Assembly (NCBI RefSeq): GCF_000340435.2
Contig: NZ_CP011883.2
Location: 4,014,687-4,078,686 of the forward strand
From: Mycobacterium haemophilum DSM 44634
GTDB lineage: Bacteria > Actinomycetota > Actinomycetes > Mycobacteriales > Mycobacteriaceae
Length of the DNA: 64,000 nucleotides
Direction: 5' to 3'
Part shown: piece by piece, positions 24,034-32,696 of the stretch
How the letters are laid out: every line of letters starts with the position of its first letter
Position numbering within the stretch: position 1 is the first letter of the stretch
The notes under the pieces: model-generated
Told to the model about the DNA's origin: nothing
The model's database searches: none
What the model saw: only the letters and a program-made list of their open reading frames with translations
Position numbers and translations under genes: made by a program

Positions 24034-27000
24034 TCAGGATTCCTCCGGCGCCTCCGGTGCGTCCGGTGCCGCGGCGGCCTCAGGCGTCGCCGCAGCCGCC
24101 GGTGTCGCAGCTTCCGGTGCCGCCGCCCCCTCCTCCTGGGCCAGCGTGTCCGCCAAGTACTGCGCCAAGGCGCGCGCAGTGTTATTGGTAGCAATGACCT
24201 TGGGGGTCAGGCGTATTCCGGTCTCGGATTCGATGTGGGTACGCATCTCGAGCATGCCCAGCGAGTCCAGGCCGTACTCGATGAAGGAGCGGTCCGCGTC
24301 GATCGTCCGACGCAGAATCACACTAGCCTGCTCGACTAGCAGACGCCGCAGCCGGCCGGACCATTCATCTTGCGGCAACGCAAGCAGCTCCATGCGGAAT
24401 TTGCTTGGGCCCCTTGAACCTTGCCCAGTGGATGCGAACATTTCACCCCACGGGCTGCGTCGGACGAGGTCCGGCAACCATGGCGCCCCGAGGATCGGAA
24501 TATAACCGCTGTAGGCCCGGTCATGGCGCACCAGCGTCTCGAAGGCATACGCACCTTCGTCGGGGGTGATCATGATTTCGCCCCCTTCGGCCAAGAACGT
24601 GGCGCGGCCGACCTCTCCCCACGCGCCCCACGCAATCGCGCTGACCGGCAGGCCCTGGGCGCGGCGCCAGTGGGCGAAGAGATCGACCCAACTGTTGGCT
24701 GCCGCGTAGGCACCCTGACCCGGCGAGCCCAGCAGGGCTGCTCCCGAGGAGAACAAGCAGAACCAGTCCAGCGGCTGCCCGATCGTCGCGCGGTGCAGGT
24801 TCCACGATCCGTAGACCTTCGGCGACCAGTCGCGGTCGATGAGCTCGTCGGTGATGTTGGTCAGCGTGGCGTCTTCGACCACGGCCGCCGAGTGCAGCAC
24901 GCCGCGCAGCGGAAGCCCAGTGGCGGTCGCCGCACTCACCAACCGGTCCGCGGTATCGGGCTCAGCGATGTTGCCGCACTCCACCACGATGTCAGCCCCG
25001 GCCTCACAGAGACGCTCGATGGTCTGCCGGGCTTTGGGGTTGGGTTGCGAGCGCGCGGTCAGCACGATCCGACCGCAGCCTGCCTCGGCCAGCTTTGAGG
25101 CGAAGAACAGGCCGAGGCCACCCAAACCACCGGTGATGATGTAGGAGCCATCGCGGCGGTAGACCGGAGCCTGCTCCGGTGGCACCGCCACGCTTCTACT
25201 GCCACTGCGCGGTATGTCGAGCACGAGTTTGCCGGTGTGCTCGGCGTTGCTCATTGCCCGGATGGCATTGGCCGCATCGGTCAGCGGGAAGTGCGTGCAC
25301 TCCGGTGCGGTCAAGACACCGTCTGCGGTGAGCTGGTACACCGTGGCGAGCAGTTCACGGACCCGGTCGGGCTGGGTGACGGACATCAGCGCCAGGTCCA
25401 AGTAGTAGAACGTCAGGCCGCGACGGAACGGGAACAACCCTAACCGGGTGTTGCCGTAAACGTCGGCCTTGCCGATTTCAACGAACCGTCCGCCGAAGGC
25501 CAACAGCTCCAGCCCGGCGCGTTGTGCGGCACCGGTCAGCGAGTTCAGCACGATATCTACGCCGTACCCGTCGGTGTCGCTGCGGATCTGCTCGGCGAAT
25601 TTGACGCTGCGCGAGTCGTAGACATGCTCGATGCCCATGTCGTGCAGCATCGCCCGCTTGGTTGGGTTGCCGGCGGTCGCGAAGATTTCCGCACCCTTAG
25701 CGCGGGCGATCGAAATGGCCGCCTGCCCCACGCCGCCGGTCGCGGAATGAATCAACACCTTGTCGCCGGCCTTGATCCCGGCCAGATCGTTCAGCCCATA
25801 CCAGGCGGTGGCATGCGCGGTGGCCGCCGTGATGGCCTGCTCGTCGGTCAAGCCGGACGGCAGCGTGACGGCGAGGTTGGCGTCACAGGTGAGGAACGTC
25901 CGCCAGCAACCGCCTTCGGAGAATCCGCCAACCCGGTCACCGACCTGATGACCGGTCACGCCTTCCCCGACCGCGGTGACCACACCGACATAGTCCATAC
26001 CTAACTGCGGCTCGCGGTCGTCGATGATGGGAAATTTGCCGAATGCGATCAGGACGTCGGCGAAGTTAATGCTGGACATGCTGACCGCGACCTCGAGCTG
26101 CCCGGGGCCGGGCGGAACTCGGTCACTGGCAACGAGTTCCAGCGATTGCAAGTCGCCCGGCTTGCGCACGTGCGCCCGCATCCCGTCGTGCTCGGGGTTC
26201 AAGACCACAGTTCGCCGATCTTCATGGCTCAACGGACTGGGGGTCAGGCGTGCCACATACCAGTCGCCATTCCGCCAGGCGGTCTCGTCCTCCTCCGATC
26301 CGCTCAGCAGTTGCTGGGCCACCCGCTCAACGTCGGTGTGCTCGTCCACGTCGATCAGGGTGGGGTGCAGCATCGGGTGTTCGCTGCTGATCACCCGCAG
26401 CAGGCCACGCAACCCGGCCTGCTCCAGGTTGGCCTTGTCGTCCGACTGAACTATCTGGGCTTGCCTGGTCACGATGAACAGACGCGGCAACTCGCCCTCT
26501 AATTCAGCCAGCTCCCGGGTGATCCGAACCAGATGACGGACCTGTTCACGGCCGGCCAGCAGACCTTGCTCATCGGGGTCGCCGGCGCGTGGCCCGTAGA
26601 GGATCACCACACCGTCGCGGCCACGCAGTTGGCTGCCAAGCTTCTCTCGGCTCGCTGCGGGATCATCCTGGATCGACCAGGACAGGTTGGCGCATTCGGT
26701 GCCTTGGGGGCCGTGGGATTTCAGCGCGTCCGTCAACGTCGAAGCCAACATGTCGGGGGTGTCTACGGCGTTGGCGGTGTCGATCAACAGCCACGATCCA
26801 GGCTCGACGTGGGTGGCCTCGGGCAGCGTCCGCTGCTGCCACCCGAGGGTCAGCAGCCGCTCGCTGAGCTGGCGGTCGAGCTCGCCGCGTTCGGTGGTCC
26901 CAGTTCCCATGTGTAGCCCACGCACGGCCAACAAAACCGTCCCGTGCTCGTCGAGCACGTCGAGGTCGGCCTCACCGCCTCTGGCTTCGATCTTGGTCAA

Positions 27001-30000
27001 CCGTGTGTAGCAGTAGCGGGCATTGCGGGTAGGTCCGTAGGCACGCAGGCTGCGCACACCCAATGGCAGCAGTAGGCCACCCTTGCTGCTGGCCTTGGTG
27101 GCGTCGACGCCGGCGCCGACGGATTGGAAGCAGGCGTCCAGCAACGCCGGGTGAATGTGGTAGGCGCTCTGTTGGAAGCGAATTGAAGCGGGCAGCGCGA
27201 CCTCGGCCAGCACGGTGCCGGCTTCCGCCTCGCCAGTGTGCGCGGTGGCCAAGCCGGCGAACGCAGCACCCAGCTGAACACCACGCCCAGCGAACGATTC
27301 CCGCATGTCGGTCCCGTTCACGCTATTCGGATGCGCCTCCAGCAGGGCAGCGATGTCATACGCCGGTGGTGGACCATCACCCTCGGCATCGTCGGCGGCG
27401 TGCAGCGTCGCGGTGGCGTTCCGGGTCTTTTCCCCGTCCTGGTTCGCCTGCACCATGAAGTTGATGACACCAGGCGCATCCACCGACGCGATGGCGTCGA
27501 TCGGGGTCTGCTCGTCGAGCAACAGCATCTGCTCAAAAGCGATGTCACGGACTTCGGCCGCTTCGCCGAAGACCTCCACGGCCGCAGCCAACGCCATTTC
27601 ACAATAGGCGGCGCCGGGGAGAGCGGCGACGTTATGCACCTGATGGTCGGCGAGCCAGGCCAATGCCGCGGTACCGACGTCGCCCTGCCAAATGTGGCGC
27701 TCAGGTTCCTCAAGCAGCCGCACATGCGAGCCCAGCAGCGGATGCACGGTGACAGTGCAGGCACCTTGCGCCCGTTGTTCTTGCCCGTCGGTGTCGATGA
27801 ACAAGCGGGGGTGAGTCCACACCGGCAGCGGCGCATCCAGCAACCGGCCCGCGGGATACAGCTCCGCGAAGTCCAACGCGGCGCCCGCGCGGTGCAGGTC
27901 GGTCAGCAAGCCGCGCAGTCCGTGCGGCAGCGGCTGCTCGCGCCGCATGCCGGCCAGGGTGGCAACCGACATGTCGAGGTTTCGGGCGGTCTGCTCGACC
28001 GCGTGGGTCAGCAGCGGGTGTGGTGACAGCTCGGCGAAGACCCGGTAGCCGTCCTCCATCGCGGCCTGCACCGCCGCGGCGAACTGCACGGTGTTGCGCA
28101 GGTTGTCCACCCAATAAGCGCCGTTGCACACCGGCCGCTCACGCGGGTCGAACAGGGTCGCCGAGTAGTAGGGAACCTTCGGTGTCATTGGGGCTATGTC
28201 GGCCAGTGCCGCGGCCAAATCGTCGAGTATCGGATCGACTTGAGGCGAGTGCGACGCCACGTCAACAGCCACCTCGCGCGCCATGACGTCACGCTGCTCC
28301 CACCGCGCGATCAGGTCGCGCACAGTTTCGGTGGCGCCGCCGATCACCGTGGACTGCGGCGAAGCCACCACCGAGATCACGACATCGTCGATGCCGCGGG
28401 CCATGAGCTCCGAATTCACTTGCTTGGCAGGCAATTCCACCGATCCCATGGCCCCGCCACCGGCGATGCGGGTCATCAGCTTCGAGCGGCGGCAGATGAC
28501 ACGCGCCGCGTCTTCGAGTGACAGCGCCCCCGCAACGACGGCCGCGGCCGACTCACCCATCGAGTGTCCGATGACCGCGCCCGGGCGCACTCCGTAGGTT
28601 TGCTCCATAGTGGCGGCCAACGCGACCTGCACGGCGAACACCGCCGGCTGCACGTGAGCGATCCCGGTCACCGTCTCCTGCGCCGTAATCGCCTCGGTCA
28701 CCGAGAATCCCGACTCTGCAGCGATCACCGGCTCCAGCTTGGCGATGGTGGCCGCGAACACTGGTTCGCTCGCCAGCAATTGCGTACCCATCGCCGCCCA
28801 CTGCGACCCTTGCCCGGAGAAAACCCAGACCGGTCCCCGATCACCTTGTCCCACCGCGGCGTCATATAGGGCGTCACCGTCGGCGACCTCACGCAAACCC
28901 GCGACAAGCTCAGGCAGGTCGGCGGCAATCACCGCGGTGCGCACTGGCCGGTGCGCGCGGCCCCGCGCCAACGTGTAAGCCAGATCCGACGACGTCACGG
29001 AGTCCTGGCGTTCTTCCACCCACGTGGCGAGCCGGCGTGCGGTCTCCCGCAGTGCGTCGCTGGACGTGGCCGACAGCATGAACAGCCGCGGGCCCGCCGT
29101 AGCGTCTCCGGTTGACGTCTGGGGTGCGTCAGGTGTGGCAGCTTCTGCTGGGGCCTCTTCCACGATGGCATGCACATTGGTTCCCGACATCCCGAACGAG
29201 GACACCGCGACCCGCTTCGGCGCCTGACCGTCTCCGTTGGGCCATGGCGTAACCGCCTGCGGCACAAAGAGTTCCGTCTCGACGTCGGAAAGCTCATCGG
29301 GCAGCCGATTGAAGTGCAGCAGCGGCGGCACCACCCCGTGCCGCAGTGACAGAATCGCCTTGATCAGCCCGACCGTCCCCGCCGATGCCGTGCTGTGCCC
29401 CATGTTGCTCTTGGCCGAACCGAGCGCGCAGGGAGTGCCCGCGCCATACACGCGCGCCAGGCTGCGGTACTCAATCGGGTCACCGATTGGTGTGCCGGTG
29501 CCGTGCGCCTCCACCACACTGACCGTTTCGGGCTCCACGCCCGCCGCCGCCAATGCCGCCCGGTACACAGCGACCTGGGCGTCCTCGGACGGCATCATGA
29601 GCGTCTCCGTGCCACCGTCCTGGTTGGTGGCCGTGCCGCGGATCACGGCGAAGATCCGGTTGCCGTCGCGCAGCGCATCCGGCAGTCGCTTGAGCAACAC
29701 CATCGCGCAGCCTTCGGAACGCACAAACCCGTCCGCGTCGGCGTCGAATGACTTGCACTTACCGCTGGACGAAAGCATGCCCTGCGCGGACGCCGCCACA
29801 CTTGCGTGCGGCTCCAGCAGCACTGCGCAGCCTCCCGCCAAAGCGAGGTCGCTTTCGCCGTCGTGCAGGCTGCGGCAGGCCAGGTGCACCGCCATCAGAC
29901 CCGACGAACACGCGGTGTCAAACGTCATCGCCGGACCGTGCAGGCCCAATGTGTGCGAGATCCGCCCGGACGCCACACTGTTGTTCAAGCCGGTTACCAC

Positions 30001-30438
30001 ATACGGGCTGGCCAAACCGCCCGCAGCGGTGGTGAGTACTAGATAGTCCTCGTGGGTCAGGCCAGTAAAAACGGCTGTCGAGGACCCGGCCAATGACGCC
30101 GGATCCAGACCACCCTGCTCGATCGCCTCCCACGAGGTTTCCAGCAGCAATCGCTGCTGCGGATCGATCGAGGTGGCCTCCCGCTCGCTGATCCCAAAGA
30201 ACTCAGCATCGAAACCGGCGACGTCGTCGAGGAAACCACCCCATCGCGATACCGATCGCCCGGGAACCCCCGGCTCAGGGTCGTAAAAGTCGTCAGCGAT
30301 CCAACGGTCGGCTGGAACTTCGGTGACCAGGTTATCGCCGCCCAACAACGACTCCCATAGCTGGTCTGGCGAGTTGATGCCCCCGGGAAGCCGACATCCC
30401 ATTCCGATGACCGCAATGGGAGTGACACGTGTTTCCAT
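24034..30438 (-). CDS. mas: Mycocerosic acid synthase (Mas), iterative type I PKS
   Basis: 2134 aa with KS (1-430, Cys177 in DTACSSG), AT (about 545-850, Ser626 in GHSMGES), DH (about 920-1190, HQVHNVAALPG), ER (about 1440-1750), KR (about 1785-1960) and ACP (Ser2059 in GLDSLGM). The AT motif VASHSPQVD is the methylmalonyl type. It elongates C12-C20 acyl starters with methylmalonyl-CoA to mycocerosic acids that esterify phthiocerol and phenolphthiocerol. Sequence is clearly closer to Mtb Mas (Rv2940c) than to Pks5. The C-terminus has an extra Ala/Pro/Glu-rich tail of about 35 residues. It is divergent from fadD28, as in Mtb. Confidence 0.96.
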   Translation of the reverse strand: METRVTPIAVIGMGCRLPGGINSPDQLWESLLGGDNLVTEVPADRWIADDFYDPEPGVPGRSVSRWGGFLDDVAGFDAEFFGISEREATSIDPQQRLLLETSWEAIEQGGLDPASLAGSSTAVFTGLTHEDYLVLTTAAGGLASPYVVTGLNNSVASGRISHTLGLHGPAMTFDTACSSGLMAVHLACRSLHDGESDLALAGGCAVLLEPHASVAASAQGMLSSSGKCKSFDADADGFVRSEGCAMVLLKRLPDALRDGNRIFAVIRGTATNQDGGTETLMMPSEDAQVAVYRAALAAAGVEPETVSVVEAHGTGTPIGDPIEYRSLARVYGAGTPCALGSAKSNMGHSTASAGTVGLIKAILSLRHGVVPPLLHFNRLPDELSDVETELFVPQAVTPWPNGDGQAPKRVAVSSFGMSGTNVHAIVEEAPAEAATPDAPQTSTGDATAGPRLFMLSATSSDALRETARRLATWVEERQDSVTSSDLAYTLARGRAHRPVRTAVIAADLPELVAGLREVADGDALYDAAVGQGDRGPVWVFSGQGSQWAAMGTQLLASEPVFAATIAKLEPVIAAESGFSVTEAITAQETVTGIAHVQPAVFAVQVALAATMEQTYGVRPGAVIGHSMGESAAAVVAGALSLEDAARVICRRSKLMTRIAGGGAMGSVELPAKQVNSELMARGIDDVVISVVASPQSTVIGGATETVRDLIARWEQRDVMAREVAVDVASHSPQVDPILDDLAAALADIAPMTPKVPYYSATLFDPRERPVCNGAYWVDNLRNTVQFAAAVQAAMEDGYRVFAELSPHPLLTHAVEQTARNLDMSVATLAGMRREQPLPHGLRGLLTDLHRAGAALDFAELYPAGRLLDAPLPVWTHPRLFIDTDGQEQRAQGACTVTVHPLLGSHVRLLEEPERHIWQGDVGTAALAWLADHQVHNVAALPGAAYCEMALAAAVEVFGEAAEVRDIAFEQMLLLDEQTPIDAIASVDAPGVINFMVQANQDGEKTRNATATLHAADDAEGDGPPPAYDIAALLEAHPNSVNGTDMRESFAGRGVQLGAAFAGLATAHTGEAEAGTVLAEVALPASIRFQQSAYHIHPALLDACFQSVGAGVDATKASSKGGLLLPLGVRSLRAYGPTRNARYCYTRLTKIEARGGEADLDVLDEHGTVLLAVRGLHMGTGTTERGELDRQLSERLLTLGWQQRTLPEATHVEPGSWLLIDTANAVDTPDMLASTLTDALKSHGPQGTECANLSWSIQDDPAASREKLGSQLRGRDGVVILYGPRAGDPDEQGLLAGREQVRHLVRITRELAELEGELPRLFIVTRQAQIVQSDDKANLEQAGLRGLLRVISSEHPMLHPTLIDVDEHTDVERVAQQLLSGSEEDETAWRNGDWYVARLTPSPLSHEDRRTVVLNPEHDGMRAHVRKPGDLQSLELVASDRVPPGPGQLEVAVSMSSINFADVLIAFGKFPIIDDREPQLGMDYVGVVTAVGEGVTGHQVGDRVGGFSEGGCWRTFLTCDANLAVTLPSGLTDEQAITAATAHATAWYGLNDLAGIKAGDKVLIHSATGGVGQAAISIARAKGAEIFATAGNPTKRAMLHDMGIEHVYDSRSVKFAEQIRSDTDGYGVDIVLNSLTGAAQRAGLELLAFGGRFVEIGKADVYGNTRLGLFPFRRGLTFYYLDLALMSVTQPDRVRELLATVYQLTADGVLTAPECTHFPLTDAANAIRAMSNAEHTGKLVLDIPRSGSRSVAVPPEQAPVYRRDGSYIITGGLGGLGLFFASKLAEAGCGRIVLTARSQPNPKARQTIERLCEAGADIVVECGNIAEPDTADRLVSAATATGLPLRGVLHSAAVVEDATLTNITDELIDRDWSPKVYGSWNLHRATIGQPLDWFCLFSSGAALLGSPGQGAYAAANSWVDLFAHWRRAQGLPVSAIAWGAWGEVGRATFLAEGGEIMITPDEGAYAFETLVRHDRAYSGYIPILGAPWLPDLVRRSPWGEMFASTGQGSRGPSKFRMELLALPQDEWSGRLRRLLVEQASVILRRTIDADRSFIEYGLDSLGMLEMRTHIESETGIRLTPKVIATNNTARALAQYLADTLAQEEGAAAPEAATPAAAATPEAAAAPDAPEAPEES

Positions 30439-30956
30439 CGCTTATTAACCTCGTCTCAGCTCAACCGGCGTTTCCCGGCGACATCACCGAATTTTTCATA
30501 CGGGCAACGAAATGGCCGCAGCACCGCTCGCACAGCCACTACACCGGGCTGACCCGGATCTCGCCACCGTTGGCAGGTATAGGACCGCAGCTTAGACGCC
30601 TCATAGGGAGGCTGTGGAACAATAGCACGATTTCCCCCCATCTGGCCGGGTTTGCATGCCGAGCAGGGCTAACGACGTCGGTGACCGCCACGCAGGCCAA
30701 GGCCGACGTGGCCGCCACCCAGTAATCGGTCGGTCCCACCCCACACCGGTCAAGTGTCGGGCAGGTCCCACATCTGGGGGCACTCCACAGGTTTTCCGGC
30801 TGTCGGGCGCCGTCGCAAGTTTGCTGACGGTGCAGTAATCACCGCTGAGCTGGCCAAAATGTGACTTGGCCGACGCTGTCAAGCCGGCACCGAGTTCTTC
30901 GGCAACTTGCGACAACATTTGTTCCGAGTCAGAACTAGTCCAGTAACGTTATCGCC
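30439..30956. promoter_or_regulatory. Divergent mas / fadD28 intergenic region
   Basis: 518 bp with no supported gene; short antisense frames only. It must contain the outward promoters of mas (leftward) and fadD28 (rightward). I cannot place -10/-35 elements with certainty. No hairpin or repeat is obvious. Confidence 0.5.
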
Positions 30957-32696
30957 ATGAGTGTGCGTTCCATCCCCGCCGTGCTGCGCGCATGCGCGCG
31001 TCTGCAACCCAACGATCCGGTCTTCACGTTTATGGATTACGAACAGGACTGGGACGGTGTTGCGATCACCCTGACGTGGTCGCAGCTGTACCGGCGAACG
31101 CTGAACGTGGCACAAGAGCTGAGCCGTTGCGGTTCAACGGGTGATCGGGTGACGATCTCGGCTCCACAAGGACTCGACTACGTCGTCGGTTTTCTCGGCG
31201 CATTACAAGCCGGGCGCATCGCCGTTCCGCTGTCGGTTCCACAGGGCGGCGTCACCGATGAACGTTTCGAGTCGGTGCTCAGCGATTCATCGCCTGTGGC
31301 GATCCTCACAACATCATCTGTCGTGGACGACGTCGCGCAGCACGTTACGCAGCGGCCCGGTGAATCCGCGCCATCAATCATTGAAGTTGATTTGCTAGAT
31401 CTGGACTCGCCGAATGGATCTGGTGCCGGTAACGACGATTACCCAACCACCGCCTATCTGCAATACACCTCCGGGTCGACCCGCACCCCCGCGGGCGTGG
31501 TGATGTCGTATCAGAACCTTCGGACCAATTTCGAACAACTGATGTCCGGCTATTTTGCGGACACCGACGGGATCGTCCCGCTGGGCGGGACGGTCGTGTC
31601 GTGGCTGCCGTTCTACCACGACATGGGTTTGGTGCTGGGAGTTTGCGCACCGATTTTAGGGGGATATCCGGCAATACTCACCGGCCCGGTGTCGTTCCTG
31701 CAACGCCCGGCCCGGTGGATGCACATGCTGGCCGCCGATTTTCCGGTCTTTTCGGCGGCACCGAACTTCGCCTACGAACTGGCGACAAAGAAGATATCGG
31801 ACGACGACATGGCCGGGATTGATCTCGGCAATATACACACCCTCCTCAATGGCAGCGAGCGGGTACAGCCCGCGACGATTAAGCGCTTCGCCAACCGTTT
31901 TGCCCGGTTCAATCTGCACGAGAAGGTGCTTCGGCCTTCGTATGGGCTCGCAGAAGCAACGGTGTACGTGGCGACCAGTAGACCGGGTCAACCACCGGAA
32001 CTCGTTGACTTCGATGCTGAGAGTTTGTCCGCTGGCCAGGCCAAGCCCTGCGCAAACGGCGGTGGTACATCGTTGATCAGCTACGTTTTGCCACAGTCAC
32101 CGATCGTGCGGATCGTTGACTCGGACACCTGCATCGAATGTCCGGACGGAACCGTCGGTGAGATCTGGGTGCACGGAGACAACATTGCTAACGGCTATTG
32201 GCAAAAACCTGACGAGACTGAGCGCACGTTCGGCGGAAAGATTACCGACCCTTCGGAGGGCACACCCGAAGGTCCTTGGCTTAGAACGGGAGACTTGGGA
32301 TTCGTCGCCGACGGCAAAATGTTCATCATTGGCCGGATCAAGGATCTGCTAATCGTGTACGGCCGCAACCATTCTCCGGACGACATCGAGGCGACGATCC
32401 AGGAAATCACCCGAGGCCGCTGCGCGGCAATATCGGTTCCTGACCGCAGCACCGAAAAGCTAGTCGCCATAATCGAACTCAAGCAGCGGGGCGACTCAGA
32501 CCAGGATGCGCTTGCCCGGCTAGGCGCTATCAAACGCGAAGTCACCTCGGCCTTATCGAGTTCACATGGCCTGAGCGTCGCCGATCTGGTCCTGGTGGCG
32601 CCTGGCTCGATCCCGATTACCACCAGCGGCAAGATCAGGCGTGCGGCGTGTGTCGAGCAGTATCGACAAGATCAGTTCGCCCGATTAGACGCTTAG
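30957..32696 (+). CDS. fadD28: Long-chain fatty acid-AMP ligase FadD28
   Basis: 579 aa, one residue different in length from Mtb FadD28 as recalled. The AMP-binding signature YLQYTSGSTRTPAG and the FAAL-type motif SWLPFYHDMGLVLG are present. FAALs carry an insertion in the C-terminal half (about 355-385) that blocks CoA use, so the enzyme makes acyl-adenylates. FadD28 supplies starter acyl groups to Mas, divergently encoded. Its 3' end overlaps the assigned start of mmpL7. Confidence 0.95.
   Translation: MSVRSIPAVLRACARLQPNDPVFTFMDYEQDWDGVAITLTWSQLYRRTLNVAQELSRCGSTGDRVTISAPQGLDYVVGFLGALQAGRIAVPLSVPQGGVTDERFESVLSDSSPVAILTTSSVVDDVAQHVTQRPGESAPSIIEVDLLDLDSPNGSGAGNDDYPTTAYLQYTSGSTRTPAGVVMSYQNLRTNFEQLMSGYFADTDGIVPLGGTVVSWLPFYHDMGLVLGVCAPILGGYPAILTGPVSFLQRPARWMHMLAADFPVFSAAPNFAYELATKKISDDDMAGIDLGNIHTLLNGSERVQPATIKRFANRFARFNLHEKVLRPSYGLAEATVYVATSRPGQPPELVDFDAESLSAGQAKPCANGGGTSLISYVLPQSPIVRIVDSDTCIECPDGTVGEIWVHGDNIANGYWQKPDETERTFGGKITDPSEGTPEGPWLRTGDLGFVADGKMFIIGRIKDLLIVYGRNHSPDDIEATIQEITRGRCAAISVPDRSTEKLVAIIELKQRGDSDQDALARLGAIKREVTSALSSSHGLSVADLVLVAPGSIPITTSGKIRRAACVEQYRQDQFARLDA

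Noticed and set aside
24034..30438. Reading this PKS as Pks5 of a lipooligosaccharide locus
   Set aside because: Sequence and context (divergent fadD28, then mmpL7, lppX, pks15/1, fadD22) match Mas and the DIM/PGL locus far better.
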